The notes beneath the pieces are model-generated. The model did no database searches and had not been told where the DNA came from. It worked only from the letters and a program-made list of their open reading frames with translations. From assembly GCA_020851375.1 (NCBI GenBank), contig JADZCV010000008.1, forward strand, positions 1 to 64,000: 64,000 bases of DNA, given 5' to 3'. The DNA is from Nitrospirota bacterium. GTDB lineage: Bacteria > Nitrospirota > 9FT-COMBO-42-15 > HDB-SIOI813. This document shows positions 1-8,593 of this stretch, one piece after another (within the stretch, counting starts at the first letter, position 1; each line of letters begins with the position of its first letter). The position numbers and the translations under genes are program-made.

Positions 1-2
1 AT

Positions 3-302
3 GGGGCGATGGAGAAGGGAAGGATTGAAAGCTTCCGGTTCCACGATCTGAGGCATACCTTTGCCACAAGACTGGTGCAGGCAGGTATCGATTTGTACAA
101 GGTGCAACGGCTTCTGGGGCACAAGACGCCGGCGATGACGCAGCGGTACGCGCATCATTCTCCGGAAAGTCTCAGGGATGGCGTGGAGGCGCTGGATAAA
201 ATGAACGGGAACGGCGTATCACAATTCTATCACAGCGCCAATAAACCGGAGACGGAGCCGAATGTCTCCGGGGAAAATCTATCACAAATCTATCACAATT
301 GA
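3..302 (+). CDS. Tyrosine recombinase/phage-type integrase, C-terminal part (5' end outside window)
   Basis: This is the catalytic C-terminus of a site-specific tyrosine recombinase, which breaks and rejoins DNA through a phosphotyrosine link. Visible motifs are HDLRH (the H-x-x-R box), LLGHK with the usual leucine-glycine-histidine turn, and RYAHH carrying the nucleophilic tyrosine. The reading frame is open to the window edge, so the gene starts upstream and the ATG at position 9 is probably internal. The tail after the tyrosine (about 45 residues) is polar and contains repeated TATCACA DNA words. The gene points toward the 3' end of tRNA-Gly only 43 bp away, the usual position of an integrase at an attachment site. 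It could belong to a prophage, ICE or genomic island, which cannot be decided here. Confidence 0.88.
   Translation, partial: GAMEKGRIESFRFHDLRHTFATRLVQAGIDLYKVQRLLGHKTPAMTQRYAHHSPESLRDGVEALDKMNGNGVSQFYHSANKPETEPNVSGENLSQIYHN
217..297. repeat. Two pairs of TATCACA direct repeats, possible integrase arm sites
   Basis: TATCACA occurs at 217-223, 228-234, 280-286 and 291-297. Members of each pair start 11 bp apart, about one helical turn, and the pairs are 63 bp apart. Three copies extend to TCTATCACA. They lie in the 3' end of the integrase gene, 50-130 bp from the tRNA. Tyrosine integrases commonly bind paired arm-type sites near the attachment core, so this is a candidate arm region. Function is inferred from arrangement only. 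Confidence 0.45.
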
Positions 303-344
303 GGAGTAAGCCTGGTGAGGGTATTTCGTAACTATTTGAAATAT

Positions 345-419
345 TGGAGCGGGAAACGGGATTTGAACCCGCGACCCTCGCCTTGGCAAGGCGATGCTCT
401 ACCGCTGAGCTATTCCCGC
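345..419 (-). tRNA. tRNA-Gly (anticodon GCC)
   Basis: The minus strand folds as a complete 75-nt cloverleaf: acceptor GCGGGAA pairs with TTCCCGC, the D arm begins GCTCAGC, the anticodon stem TCGCC/GGCGA encloses TTGCCAA (anticodon GCC), and the T arm is GCGGG-TTCAAAT-CCCGT. The discriminator base is T and the CCA end is encoded (TGG at 345-347 on the plus strand). The tRNA 3' end faces the integrase gene, so this tRNA is the likely integration target. A plus-strand reading frame across it is an artefact and is not part of hisH. Confidence 0.97.
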
Positions 420-514
420 TTTATGCGGTCACACAACTCATCATTTTTAGCATTTTTACTGTTCCCCTGTCAATAGTGGTGGCAAAATATCGTGATTTGA
501 CTTATAATTTCATG

Positions 515-1129
515 ATGAGTTTGATTGCCATCATAGACTATGGTATGGGGAATCTCAGGAGTGTTGAGAAGGCATTTGAGCGTGTCGGTCATAATGCATT
601 TATTGCAAGGAGGCCTGAAGAAGTCTCAAAGGCATCACATGTAGTCCTTCCGGGTGTAGGTGGTTTTCCGGAGTGCATGAAAAACCTGACTGAAACTGGT
701 ATGATAGATGCCGTATATAAGAGTATTGAGTCCGGGAAGCAGTTCCTCGGGATATGTCTCGGTCTTCAGCTCCTGTTCAGTGAGAGTGAGGAGTTTGGCA
801 GGCACAGGGGATTGGACATTCTGCCTGGCCGGGTTATAAAATTTGATCTGAGGAAGGAGTTTAAGGTTCCTCATATGGGCTGGAATGGTATTAGTTTGAA
901 GAAGGAGGTTCAGTTGCTGAAAGATGTTCCTGATAACTCCTACGTCTATTTTGTCCATTCCTATTATGTGGAGCCTGATGACAAGGCGATTATTGCCACG
1001 GTGTCTGATTACGGTGTTGAGTTTACATCGGCTGTGTATAAAGATAATATCTTTGCATGCCAGTTTCATCCGGAAAAAAGCCAGGATATGGGACTGAGGA
1101 TATTAAGAAATTTCGGGGATAGTAAATGA
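515..1129 (+). CDS. hisH: Imidazole glycerol phosphate synthase, glutaminase subunit HisH
   Basis: HisH is the class I glutamine amidotransferase subunit of IGP synthase. It hydrolyses glutamine and channels ammonia to HisF in histidine biosynthesis. The 204-residue length is normal. The nucleophilic Cys is near residue 81 in GICLGLQ, the His/Glu pair is in FHPEKS near residues 185-187, and the N-terminus has the typical IIDYGMGNL. The frame is open further upstream through the antisense of tRNA-Gly, but that part cannot be protein. I chose ATG 515 (ATG 512 is the alternative). A perfect TATAAT at 503-508 ends 7 nt before 515 and no ribosome site is visible, so the mRNA may be leaderless. The stop overlaps the next gene by 4 nt. 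Confidence 0.95.
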   Translation: MSLIAIIDYGMGNLRSVEKAFERVGHNAFIARRPEEVSKASHVVLPGVGGFPECMKNLTETGMIDAVYKSIESGKQFLGICLGLQLLFSESEEFGRHRGLDILPGRVIKFDLRKEFKVPHMGWNGISLKKEVQLLKDVPDNSYVYFVHSYYVEPDDKAIIATVSDYGVEFTSAVYKDNIFACQFHPEKSQDMGLRILRNFGDSK

Positions 1130-1758
1130 AGACACTCAAAATTGGTTTATCTCTGTTGCTCCTTGCCATCTTTTTTTATACAGGATGCAGTCCTAAATAT
1201 GTATCTACTGCAACTGTGCCCAATTGGGCGGATGCAGGTATCAGGAAAGTTGTAGTGATTCCATTTATTGCAATGCCGGATGGGGATCAGAAGGGATTAA
1301 GGAGTGCCAGGGTAAGTCCGGATGGAGTTACGATGGTCTACAGTACTTTTTACAGCAGGTTTGGAGAGTTGGGGTACCTCAGCATACCATATGATGAAGT
1401 GGACAAAGATGAACTCGCTGCGCCAGGGCCGGTTTCGGTTGATCTTGTGCGGGCTGTCGGAGAGAAAACCGGGGGGGATGCTATACTCACGGGTGTGGTT
1501 ACAAGATATGAGGAGAGGGTTGGAGGGCCGGTTGGCATACGGAAACCGGCATCTGTTGGATTTGAGGCAAGGTTGATCAACGCCAAAGACGGGACTCTCC
1601 TCTGGACAGGAAAATATGCAGAGACGCAGAAGTCTCTTACAGAGGACCTGAGTATGATACTCATATTTATTCAGAGAGGCGGGAAATGGCTGACAGCAGA
1701 GCAGCTTGCAAGGTATGGGGTCAACGAGATGCTGAAAACCCTGCCGAAGGTTAAATAG
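1126..1758 (+). CDS. Predicted outer-membrane or periplasmic lipoprotein between hisH and hisA
   Basis: The product is 210 residues. A lysine-containing start and a hydrophobic stretch (residues 5-20) end in the lipobox FYTGC, so Cys21 should be lipidated. The mature part has a run VVVIPF and a later segment with LTGVVTRY and GTLLWTGKY. This pattern is common in small lipoproteins of the CsgG/LpoB-like or DUF799-like type that bind cell-envelope partners. I do not recognise the family with certainty. The start ATG overlaps the hisH stop, so it is co-transcribed with his genes although no link to histidine synthesis is apparent. The stop codon TAG lies inside the left arm of a 28-bp inverted repeat, so the original C-terminus may have been altered by that repeat. 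Confidence 0.8.
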   Translation: MKTLKIGLSLLLLAIFFYTGCSPKYVSTATVPNWADAGIRKVVVIPFIAMPDGDQKGLRSARVSPDGVTMVYSTFYSRFGELGYLSIPYDEVDKDELAAPGPVSVDLVRAVGEKTGGDAILTGVVTRYEERVGGPVGIRKPASVGFEARLINAKDGTLLWTGKYAETQKSLTEDLSMILIFIQRGGKWLTAEQLARYGVNEMLKTLPKVK

Positions 1759-1830
1759 GGACAGCGACTATTTATTTGTTGCTACATGATCTTCATCTGC
1801 AAAAATAAATAGTCGCTGTCCCTATTTAAC
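1750..1830. repeat. 28-bp inverted repeat (family A, copy 1)
   Basis: Left arm 1750-1777 begins GTTAAATAGGGACAGCGAC. The right arm 1803-1830 is its exact reverse complement, separated by 25 nt. The same arm occurs at 42306-42367 with a 4-nt loop. The hairpin would be very stable and sits between the lipoprotein and hisA, so it may attenuate transcription. Layout and dispersal resemble REP-type elements moved by REP-associated tyrosine transposases, but no such transposase is in the window. Confidence 0.85.
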
Positions 1831-1854
1831 GTAACTATAACAGGAGGGGTTTAA

Positions 1855-2580
1855 ATGAAAATAATTCCGGCAATAGATATTAAAGGCGGACAGTGCGTAA
1901 GATTATATCAGGGGCAGATGGATCAGGAGACTGTTTATTCAGACAATCCCCTGGAGGTTGCCAGGAGATGGGAAGATGCGGGGGCTGAGATGCTTCATGT
2001 TGTGGACCTTGATGGTGCTGTGGAAGGAGCCCCTGTAAATGATGAGATCATCTGTAAGATAATCTCATCTCTCAAAATTCCCGTGCAGGTGGGTGGAGGT
2101 ATAAGAGAGATCCCTGCGGCCGGCAGGTATATTGATGCCGGAGCTGCAAGGGTGGTGCTTGGCACTGCAGCCATAAGCTATACAGGTCTTGTACTCTTAT
2201 TGGCCGAGTCATTTCCAGGAAAAATCGTTATTTCGATAGATGCATCAGATGGAATGGTTGCCATAAGGGGATGGCAGGAAGTTACAAATACAAGTGTTGT
2301 TGAAGTAGCAAAGCAGTTTGAAGATGCACGTATAAGTGCGATAGTATTTACTGACATTAAAAGGGACGGGACTCTGTCGGGCCCGAACATAGAGAGCATC
2401 GAAAGGCTTTCCAAAAATGTCAGGATTCCTGTTATTGCCTCCGGGGGGGTATCAGGCATCAGGGACATTGAGGAGCTGCAGACTATCAGGGATCCGGAGC
2501 TGGAAGGGGTGATTGTCGGGAAGGCAATATACTCCGGTGCGATAGACCTGAGTGCGGCTATAGCGCTTACGAAGAAATAG
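1855..2580 (+). CDS. hisA: Phosphoribosylformimino-5-aminoimidazole carboxamide ribotide isomerase HisA
   Basis: HisA catalyses the Amadori rearrangement of ProFAR to PRFAR in histidine biosynthesis. The 241-residue (beta/alpha)8 barrel shows the two half-barrel repeats: IIPAIDIKGG at the start with the catalytic Asp, VQVGGGIR near residue 80, DIKRDGT near residue 167 with the second catalytic Asp, and VIASGGVS near residue 195. A strong ribosome site (AGGAGGGG at 1842-1849) precedes the ATG. hisF follows after 3 bp, so the two are translationally linked. Confidence 0.97.
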   Translation: MKIIPAIDIKGGQCVRLYQGQMDQETVYSDNPLEVARRWEDAGAEMLHVVDLDGAVEGAPVNDEIICKIISSLKIPVQVGGGIREIPAAGRYIDAGAARVVLGTAAISYTGLVLLLAESFPGKIVISIDASDGMVAIRGWQEVTNTSVVEVAKQFEDARISAIVFTDIKRDGTLSGPNIESIERLSKNVRIPVIASGGVSGIRDIEELQTIRDPELEGVIVGKAIYSGAIDLSAAIALTKK

Positions 2581-2583
2581 ATT

Positions 2584-3381
2584 ATGCTGGCTAAACGCAT
2601 TATTCCATGTCTGGATGTTAAAGAGGGCCGGGTTGTAAAGGGGATCAGCTTTGTTAATCTCAGGGATGCCGGGGATCCTGTTGAGGCGGCCCGTCTTTAT
2701 AATGACGAGGGCGCTGATGAGCTTTGCTTCCTTGATATAACTGCATCGAGCGATAAGCGGTCAATATTGATTGATGTTGTGAGGAAAACTGCTGAGCAGG
2801 TATTTATGCCTCTGACAGTTGGAGGAGGTGTCCGTACTCTCGATGATATAAGGACGCTTCTTAATGCAGGGGCTGACAAGGTGTCAATAAATACTGCTGC
2901 TGTGAAGAGACCGGAGTTTGTGCGTGAGGCGTCAGAGAAATTCGGCAGCCAGTGTATTGTAGTGGCCATTGATGCAAGACGGTCGTCGTTGACATCAGAG
3001 ATGGGCTTGGATCCGGTTCCCGGCAAGTTGCCGCATTGGGAGGTGTTTACTCATGGCGGCCGTACGGCCACAGGGCTTGATGCCGTCCAGTGGGCAAAGA
3101 AGATGGAGGCATACGGGGCAGGGGAGATACTCCTGACAAGTATGGACAGGGATGGGACTAAGGACGGATATGATATAGAGTTGACGCGGGCTGTTTCTGA
3201 GGCTGTTACAATACCCGTAATTGCATCAGGGGGTGCGGGGACGCTTGAGCATTTGTATGAGGGCATTGATGGCGGAAAGGCGGATGCAGTACTTGCGGCC
3301 TCTATATTTCACTTCAGGGAATATACGATAAGGGAGACGAAGGAGTATCTGAAGTCGAAAGGCATATGTGTCAGGTTATAG
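2584..3381 (+). CDS. hisF: Imidazole glycerol phosphate synthase, cyclase subunit HisF
   Basis: HisF is the cyclase partner of HisH. It uses channelled ammonia to split PRFAR into IGP and AICAR. The 265-residue barrel shows [15 protein letters not shown] with the first catalytic Asp, [20 protein letters not shown] with the second catalytic Asp, and IASGGAG at the phosphate site. It is slightly longer than usual because of an extended loop of about 15 residues after the strand VVAIDARR and before WEVFTHGGR. The start ATG lies 3 bp after the hisA stop. Confidence 0.97.
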   Translation: MLAKRIIPCLDVKEGRVVKGISFVNLRDAGDPVEAARLYNDEGADELCFLDITASSDKRSILIDVVRKTAEQVFMPLTVGGGVRTLDDIRTLLNAGADKVSINTAAVKRPEFVREASEKFGSQCIVVAIDARRSSLTSEMGLDPVPGKLPHWEVFTHGGRTATGLDAVQWAKKMEAYGAGEILLTSMDRDGTKDGYDIELTRAVSEAVTIPVIASGGAGTLEHLYEGIDGGKADAVLAASIFHFREYTIRETKEYLKSKGICVRL

Positions 3382-3390
3382 ATTTTGCAA

Positions 3391-4083
3391 ATGAAAGATT
3401 TTATTAATCAGATAAAATTTAACAGCCATGGCCTTGTTCCTGCGATTATTCAGGACTCAAGGACGCTTGCTGTGCTTATGATGGCCTACATGAATGATGA
3501 GGCGCTAATGACCACGATAAAGACAGGGGTTTCGCACTTCTGGAGCAGGTCCAGGCAGAAATTGTGGCAGAAGGGTGAGACCTCAGGCAATAAACAGAAG
3601 GTAAAAAAGATATTGTACGATTGTGATGCCGACACGCTCCTGTTATTGGTCGAACAGACCGGTGTTGCCTGTCACACCGGCAGCCCCTCCTGCTTCTTCA
3701 GGGAATTATACGAAAGGGTTGACAGAAGTGATGAACGCAGGGGTATGGATAAGACGAATCTGTCCGGTATCCTCAACACTGTCTATGATGTAATCATAGA
3801 CCGCAGGGATGTACCATCAGAGACATCTTATGTCAGTTCGCTTTATTCTTCCGGACTTGACAAGATACTTAAAAAGATCAGTGAAGAGTCCGGTGAGCTT
3901 ATTATCAGTTCCAAGAATAATAACAGGGATGAGATAATTTATGAGGCAGCAGACCTGTGGTTTCACTCACTGGTGTTGCTGGGCTATCACGGCCTCAGCC
4001 CGCAGGATGTCTACGGTGAGCTTGAGAAGAGGTTCGGGGTTTCAGGTCTTGAAAAAAAGAAACGGGAGGGTAAGACAAAATGA
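3391..4083 (+). CDS. hisIE: Bifunctional phosphoribosyl-AMP cyclohydrolase / phosphoribosyl-ATP pyrophosphatase HisIE
   Basis: Two sequential enzymes of histidine biosynthesis are fused. The N-terminal HisI domain (about residues 1-110) has [13 protein letters not shown] and the metal-binding segments CDAD and GVACHTG. The C-terminal HisE domain (about 125-225) has the four-helix pyrophosphohydrolase signature EESGE and EAADLWFH. I chose ATG 3391 just after the hisF stop; a TTG two codons earlier is possible. The last codons overlap the HIT gene by 4 nt. The fusion is common across bacteria. The HisE step comes before HisI in the pathway although the domains are in the reverse order. Confidence 0.95.
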   Translation: MKDFINQIKFNSHGLVPAIIQDSRTLAVLMMAYMNDEALMTTIKTGVSHFWSRSRQKLWQKGETSGNKQKVKKILYDCDADTLLLLVEQTGVACHTGSPSCFFRELYERVDRSDERRGMDKTNLSGILNTVYDVIIDRRDVPSETSYVSSLYSSGLDKILKKISEESGELIISSKNNNRDEIIYEAADLWFHSLVLLGYHGLSPQDVYGELEKRFGVSGLEKKKREGKTK

Positions 4084-4424
4084 GTTCATGCATCTTCTGT
4101 AAGATTATATCAAAGGAGATAGCGGGTAAGGTTGTTTATGAGGATGATCAGTGGTTTGCATTTGATGACATTAATCCTCAGGCCCCTGTGCATGTGCTGA
4201 TAGTCCCAAGGGAACATATCCCGACGCTCAATGACCTTAAGGAAAATCACAGGGATATTATAGGGAATCTGGGTATTGTCATAAATAAGATAACTGATAT
4301 CAAGGGTGTCAAGGACCCTGGATTCAGGGTGGTCATTAATTGCAATCCTGCAGGGGGACAGCTTGTCTATCATCTGCATGTGCATCTGCTGGCCGGCAGA
4401 CAGATGACCTGGCCGCCAGGGTGA
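4080..4424 (+). CDS. HIT-family nucleotide hydrolase (HinT-like)
   Basis: The product is 114 residues, the usual size of a HIT protein. CIFCKI at the N-terminus and the histidine triad HLHVHLL near residues 98-104 identify it. Such proteins hydrolyse adenosine 5'-phosphoramidates and aminoacyl-adenylates. The ATG overlaps the hisIE stop (ATGA), so it is the last gene of the his operon, an association seen in other bacteria. The middle histidine acts as nucleophile in this family. Confidence 0.93.
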   Translation: MSSCIFCKIISKEIAGKVVYEDDQWFAFDDINPQAPVHVLIVPREHIPTLNDLKENHRDIIGNLGIVINKITDIKGVKDPGFRVVINCNPAGGQLVYHLHVHLLAGRQMTWPPG

Positions 4425-4444
4425 ATGAAGAGTTAACAGTTATA

Positions 4445-4640
4445 TAGGAGCATTTTCAGGTGAACCGTCATGAGCATCAGGCTCACAAATGGTCATGAAA
4501 ACGTCATTCCCGCATAAGGGGGAATCCAGACCAATGGCCTGGTTCTGGATTCCCACTTACGTGGGAATGACGGGGTGAAAAATCCTGCGGGGACAGGTTC
4601 CGTGGGAATGACGGGTACTTAGGAGTATTTTCGAGTGAAC
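4445..4640. repeat. Composite intergenic repeat (family D, copy 1)
   Basis: A unit of about 195 bp fills the HIT-queC gap. Imperfect 21-22-bp direct repeats (TAGGAG-Y-ATTTTC...GTGAAC) lie at 4445-4466 and 4620-4640. Between them is a long stem (about 4502-4572) made of CGTCATTCCCGC and GTGGGAATGACG words, then a further GTGGGAATGACGGG. A closely similar unit is at 33490-33682 before pilR. The right direct repeat supplies the AGGAG and the GTG start codon region of queC. Words of the type GTCATTCCCGC are widespread in dispersed palindromes of other bacteria. Confidence 0.8.
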
Positions 4641-5321
4641 AGGGCGGTTGTCTTATTAAGCGGAGGGATTGATTCAACGACCACAATGGCGATTGCCAAA
4701 TCAGAGGGTTACGAATTAAATGCCCTTACAATAGATTATGGTCAGCGGCATCTGCATGAGATAGAAAATGCCCGCCTTGTGTCCGGCTTCTTCAAAGCAG
4801 GCAGACATATTGTCATTAGTGTTGACCTGAGAGAGATAGGCGGTTCTGCACTTACCTCGTCAATCGAAGTTCCGGTGAACCGGACGCCTGAAGAGATTTC
4901 TCATGGCATACCGGTTACATATGTGCCTGCCCGCAATACCATATTTCTTGCCCTTGCGCTCTCCTGGGCAGAGGTCCTTGATGCGGATGTGATATTTTTC
5001 GGTGCGAATGTGGTTGACTACAGCGGATATCCTGACTGCCGGCCGGAATTTATCAGGGCATTCGAGAAAATGGCCAATATAGGAACCAGGAAGGGTGTTG
5101 AAGGGGAAAGAGGTTTTTCAATAAATACGCCATTGATAAATATGACGAAGGCTGAGATAATACGGAGGGGAATTGAGCTTGGCGTTGACTACAGCCTGAC
5201 CCACAGTTGCTATACCCCTTCTGTAGATGGAATTGCATGCGGGAGGTGTGACAGTTGTCTGATCAGGAAGAAAGGTTTTTCTGAGGCAGGGATAACAGAC
5301 CCTGTACGATATTCAGCATGA
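4635..5321 (+). CDS. queC: 7-cyano-7-deazaguanine synthase QueC
   Basis: QueC converts 7-carboxy-7-deazaguanine to preQ0 with ATP and ammonia, a step toward queuosine in tRNA or deazaguanine DNA modification. The 228-residue protein has the PP-loop LLSGGIDST (residues 7-15), the family segment GYPDCRPEF, and a C-terminal zinc cluster with Cys in HSCY and CGRCDSC. The start is GTG 4635 with AGGAG nine bases upstream; both lie within a dispersed repeat. No queD or queE is nearby. The stop overlaps the next gene by 4 nt. No preQ1 riboswitch could be recognised upstream because the region is taken up by the repeat. Confidence 0.95.
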   Translation: MNRAVVLLSGGIDSTTTMAIAKSEGYELNALTIDYGQRHLHEIENARLVSGFFKAGRHIVISVDLREIGGSALTSSIEVPVNRTPEEISHGIPVTYVPARNTIFLALALSWAEVLDADVIFFGANVVDYSGYPDCRPEFIRAFEKMANIGTRKGVEGERGFSINTPLINMTKAEIIRRGIELGVDYSLTHSCYTPSVDGIACGRCDSCLIRKKGFSEAGITDPVRYSA

Positions 5322-6070
5322 AGATACCCGAAGTTTTTGATACTGCAATTGACATAGAAAAAAGGCTTTCGAATCTTTACCATAAATTTGCCAATCTGTT
5401 CAGGGATAATTCAGACGTGCATAATTTCTGGATAAAGATTGCAGATCATGAGAAGCTGCATTGTGAGATGCTTTCGCTCAATAAAGGATGTCAGTCATGG
5501 AACAACCCTTCTGTCCTGCACAGGGCAAAGAAAAATATAGTAAAGGCAGACATAACTGTTATAGAGTCTCTCAGTCTCATGCTGAAGGAGTATGAGCGGT
5601 TGCTGAAAAAGGAGGCTGTTTCGCTTCAGGATGCAATAGGCATTTTATTGAAGATCGAGAACAGCGGCTATAATCATATTTATAACAAGCTCATTCATAC
5701 GTCTGGCATCAGGTTTCAACAGGATGCTGACGACCCGCACCGTTCTGTATATGAGCATATGAAAATTATCAAGGCTTTTTCTGACAGATATTTCAGCGGG
5801 GAAGATCACGGCATCAGGATCGAAGATTATAAGGATACTAAAGTTCCGGTGCCATCAGTGGTGCCTGGGGATAAAAGAGGAAAGATAACTGAAATAGTTC
5901 GTGACATGTCATACGGCTTCATTGAAGGAGAAGATGGAGAGAGATACATGTTCCTGCCGGATAATCTGACTATTGGAACCTGGGATGAAGCAGGGATAAA
6001 CATGCCAGTCGCGTTCTCTGTGGTTAATCTTCCATGGGGACCCCGGGCAAAAGATGTCAAATGCAGTTAA
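5318..6070 (+). CDS. Ferritin-like helical domain fused to a cold-shock-like domain, function unknown
   Basis: The product is 250 residues in two parts. Residues 1-150 are helical with rubrerythrin-like spacing: an acidic helix with [11 protein letters not shown], then DHEKLHCEM (an E-x-x-H pattern), and a second helical pair. Residues about 183-250 resemble a cold-shock/OB fold: GKITEI, then YGFIEG (an RNP-1-like core) and YMFLPDN (RNP-2-like). I know of no named family with this order. It may be an iron or oxidative-stress sensor that binds nucleic acid, but that is inference, and metal ligands are only partly complete. It is translationally coupled to queC (ATGA overlap) and lies 13 bp before the HD gene. 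Confidence 0.8.
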   Translation: MKIPEVFDTAIDIEKRLSNLYHKFANLFRDNSDVHNFWIKIADHEKLHCEMLSLNKGCQSWNNPSVLHRAKKNIVKADITVIESLSLMLKEYERLLKKEAVSLQDAIGILLKIENSGYNHIYNKLIHTSGIRFQQDADDPHRSVYEHMKIIKAFSDRYFSGEDHGIRIEDYKDTKVPVPSVVPGDKRGKITEIVRDMSYGFIEGEDGERYMFLPDNLTIGTWDEAGINMPVAFSVVNLPWGPRAKDVKCS

Positions 6071-6083
6071 TTGACGCAAATAA

Positions 6084-7499
6084 ATGTCAGAACCAACCGT
6101 ATACGAAGGTATAGCGCTCATCTCAGACCCCATTCACGGCTACATATCCTTTACTGTGCCGGCAGGTAAAGTAAGGGAGAAGACCGAGAAGGACCTGATT
6201 GACTCGCCCTGGGGACAGCGCCTCAGGCAGATTTATCAGATACAGAGTGCGCGCTGGGTCTATCCTTCTGCCGAGCACAGCAGGTTTCAGCACTCCCTTG
6301 GGGCAATGCATCTTGCAGGAAGATTTGCGAGGCACCTCTATCCCATCCTGAAAGATATAGCCCCTGAGTGTCCCTCAGAACCGTATATTGAAGAGATGCT
6401 TCGTGTAGCGGGCTTTCTCCATGACATTGGACATGGTCCGTTTGGCCATTTCTTTGATGATAATGTTCTTGATGAATATAAAGAGACACATGAGACAATA
6501 GGGCAGAGGATTATACGGGAAGAATTAGGTGATACTATAAGGGGTATACGGAGGAGTCCTTCCGGCAACTTTTCAGACGGGGAGAGGCTTGTTCCGGAAT
6601 ATATAGCCTTTCTGATCGGAAAGGGGCCGTACAAGGCCCCGCTGAAACCTTCAGACAATTATCCCGGATGGCTCCTGTTCATGCAGCCGCTTTTAAGCGG
6701 TATTTATACCGTTGATAACATGGATTATGTCCTTCGTGATTCGTATATGTGCGGGGTGGCCATAGGTCCGGTAGATATTAACCGTTTAATTCACTATTCC
6801 TTTTTTACTGAAAAGGGACTGACTCTGCACAGGTCAGGGCTTTCTGCGCTCACCATGTTCTTAAATGCCAGACTTTATATGTACAGCAATGTATACTATC
6901 ACCGGACGACACGCGCCATTGACCTGCACCTGCGGGAGATATTCAGGGATACTTTAGACATATTGTTTCCATACAATCCATCAGAGTCTCTTGATAAGTA
7001 TGTTTCCCTTACTGACTGGTCCTTGCTTGAGGCTGTACGGGGCTGGAGCAGGAGCAGGGAACCCAAAAAACGAAAGCTGTATGCTGAATGGCAGAGGATT
7101 CTTAACAGGGATGTAAAGTGGAAGATGGCTTATGACAGGATTCTCTCAATAGGCGAGGTGGAAAAGGGGCGGAGGTTTATAACTCAGGAGGAATTTCGCA
7201 GGGCTATAAAAGAGAAATTGCCGCCTGACATGAAAAACATCCAGTTTAAGATTGACATGGCGAGTCAGGACCCGAGACCAATTAATCCGCTCATGATGGG
7301 TGACAAGCAGATATATGTATACAGCCCGTCCACCAGAGAGGTGTCAAAAGAGGCTCTAAAGGAGTTCTTCGATTATATACCTGCGAAGGTGGTACTGTGC
7401 CGTATTTTTGCACTAAACCACAGGTATGATTTCGTGCTCGCTTCTGCGGCTGAGAAGGTGCTTGTCTCGGAGGCAAATAGTATCAAGACCAATGTTTAA
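6084..7499 (+). CDS. HD-domain phosphohydrolase of the SAMHD1/COG1078 type
   Basis: The product is 471 residues. The metal-binding HD signature is complete: HSRFQHS near residues 60-66 gives the first His, and FLHDIGHGPFGH near residues 111-122 gives the HD pair. DNMDYVLRDS further on is typical of this subfamily, which contains dNTP triphosphohydrolases and SAMHD1 relatives. A role in nucleotide pool control is likely, but the substrate cannot be read from sequence. It follows the ferritin-like/cold-shock fusion by 13 bp and ends 2 bp from the convergent oppF, with no terminator visible between them. Confidence 0.9.
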   Translation: MSEPTVYEGIALISDPIHGYISFTVPAGKVREKTEKDLIDSPWGQRLRQIYQIQSARWVYPSAEHSRFQHSLGAMHLAGRFARHLYPILKDIAPECPSEPYIEEMLRVAGFLHDIGHGPFGHFFDDNVLDEYKETHETIGQRIIREELGDTIRGIRRSPSGNFSDGERLVPEYIAFLIGKGPYKAPLKPSDNYPGWLLFMQPLLSGIYTVDNMDYVLRDSYMCGVAIGPVDINRLIHYSFFTEKGLTLHRSGLSALTMFLNARLYMYSNVYYHRTTRAIDLHLREIFRDTLDILFPYNPSESLDKYVSLTDWSLLEAVRGWSRSREPKKRKLYAEWQRILNRDVKWKMAYDRILSIGEVEKGRRFITQEEFRRAIKEKLPPDMKNIQFKIDMASQDPRPINPLMMGDKQIYVYSPSTREVSKEALKEFFDYIPAKVVLCRIFALNHRYDFVLASAAEKVLVSEANSIKTNV

Positions 7500-7501
7500 A
7501 C

Positions 7502-8485
7502 TTATGCCCACTCGCCGGCACGGATGCATGCCGCTGTATGACTATTCCCATAGTTATCAAGCGAGGGGATGATCTCTTTACAGCGGGGGATCATTTTGGG
7601 GCATCTTGTGTGGAACCTGCATCCTTCTGGTATGTCAATGGGGCTTGGTATATCACCTTCAAGGAGAATAACCTTTCTCTCTTTTTTCGAAGGGTCCGGG
7701 ACAGGGATGGCCGAGAGCAGCGCCTGAGTATAGGGGTGCAGGGGCCGCTTAAATAATTCTTCCGTTTCAGCATGTTCCACTATCTTCCCAAGGTACATCA
7801 CGGCTATCCTGTCGCTTATTATCCTCACTATATTTAAGTCATGCGCGATAAAGAGATAGGATATCTGATTTTCTTCCTGAAGTTCTTTCAAAAGGTTGAT
7901 GACCTGCGACTGGATGGACACGTCGAGGGCAGACACAGGCTCGTCTGCCACGATTAATCCAGGCTTAAGGGCTATGGACCTTGCTATTCCAATTCTTTGT
8001 CTCTGACCGCCGCTGAATTCATGGGGATAACGCCTCATTACCTCAGGATTTAGTCCCACCTTGTGAAGCAGGCGTGCCACCTCGTCCCTTCTCTCCTGTT
8101 TTGTCCCTATCCTGTGTACAATAAGAGGTTCTTCGACGATTTCTCCTACGGTCATTCTGGGATTCAAAGAGGCGTAAGGGTCCTGAAAAATTATCTGCAT
8201 ATGCCGCCGGAGTTCTTTCATCCTCTTTTTACCGGCATTGCTGATATCTTCACCCATGAAGGTTATTTCGCCTTCAGTCGGTTCAAGGAGCCTCAGTATA
8301 AGCCTGCCGGTTGTGGACTTGCCGCTTCCGCTTTCGCCAACGAGGCTTAAGACCTCATTCCTGCCGAGGTCAAAGCTTATGCCGTCAACGGCATGGACCA
8401 CCCTCTTCCTGCTCCTGAACAGGCGGCCTTCTTCTACAGGAAAGTGTTTTTTAAGGTCTTTAACTGACAGCAGTGAATTTTTCAC
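7502..8485 (-). CDS. oppF: Oligopeptide/dipeptide ABC transporter ATP-binding protein (OppF/DppF type)
   Basis: This 327-residue ABC ATPase powers peptide import. Walker A is GESGSGKST (about 50-58), the signature is [14 protein letters not shown], and Walker B is LIVADEP. The C-terminal extension with [10 protein letters not shown] and a following Cys is the OppD/OppF-specific domain, known to bind an iron-sulfur cluster in some members. It is the second ATPase of a minus-strand pair with oppD. The 108-bp gap between them is largely filled by a C-tract/G-tract repeat. No permease or binding-protein gene is in the window, so these ATPases may serve a transporter encoded elsewhere. Confidence 0.93.
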   Translation of the reverse strand: MKNSLLSVKDLKKHFPVEEGRLFRSRKRVVHAVDGISFDLGRNEVLSLVGESGSGKSTTGRLILRLLEPTEGEITFMGEDISNAGKKRMKELRRHMQIIFQDPYASLNPRMTVGEIVEEPLIVHRIGTKQERRDEVARLLHKVGLNPEVMRRYPHEFSGGQRQRIGIARSIALKPGLIVADEPVSALDVSIQSQVINLLKELQEENQISYLFIAHDLNIVRIISDRIAVMYLGKIVEHAETEELFKRPLHPYTQALLSAIPVPDPSKKERKVILLEGDIPSPIDIPEGCRFHTRCPKMIPRCKEIIPSLDNYGNSHTAACIRAGEWA

Positions 8486-8503
8486 TCAAATATCTCCGTT
8501 CAA

Positions 8504-8577
8504 ATCCCCCCTGTCCCCCCTTTACTAAAGGGGGAAACTAACCTCCCCCTTTGAAAAAGGGGGACTAAGGGGGACTT
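8504..8577. repeat. C-tract/G-tract palindromic repeat (family C, copy 1)
   Basis: The segment alternates CCCCCC(T) and AAAGGGGG blocks: an outer arm AATCCCCCCTGTCCCCCC and inner palindromes around TTTACTAAAG and TTTGAAAAAGG. The same blocks recur at 41057-41163 in opposite order and, shorter, at 35706-35751 inside ispE. It fills the oppD-oppF gap and would form a strong RNA hairpin in the operon transcript. Confidence 0.8.
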
Positions 8578-8593
8578 TCATCTGCATGGCTTC

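Noticed and set aside
344-514. N-terminal extension of hisH with the phrase ETGFEPATLALARR
   Set aside because: It is the antisense reading of tRNA-Gly, a well-known artefact. HisH has normal length and N-terminus from ATG 515.
635-1069. Long minus-strand open frame inside hisH
   Set aside because: It is opposite a clear conserved gene, has no ribosome site and its product has no recognisable features.
8504-8577. CRISPR-like array in the oppF-oppD gap
   Set aside because: The blocks are short palindromic C/G tracts without equal spacers. They are dispersed repeats, and no CRISPR array or cas gene is seen anywhere in the window.
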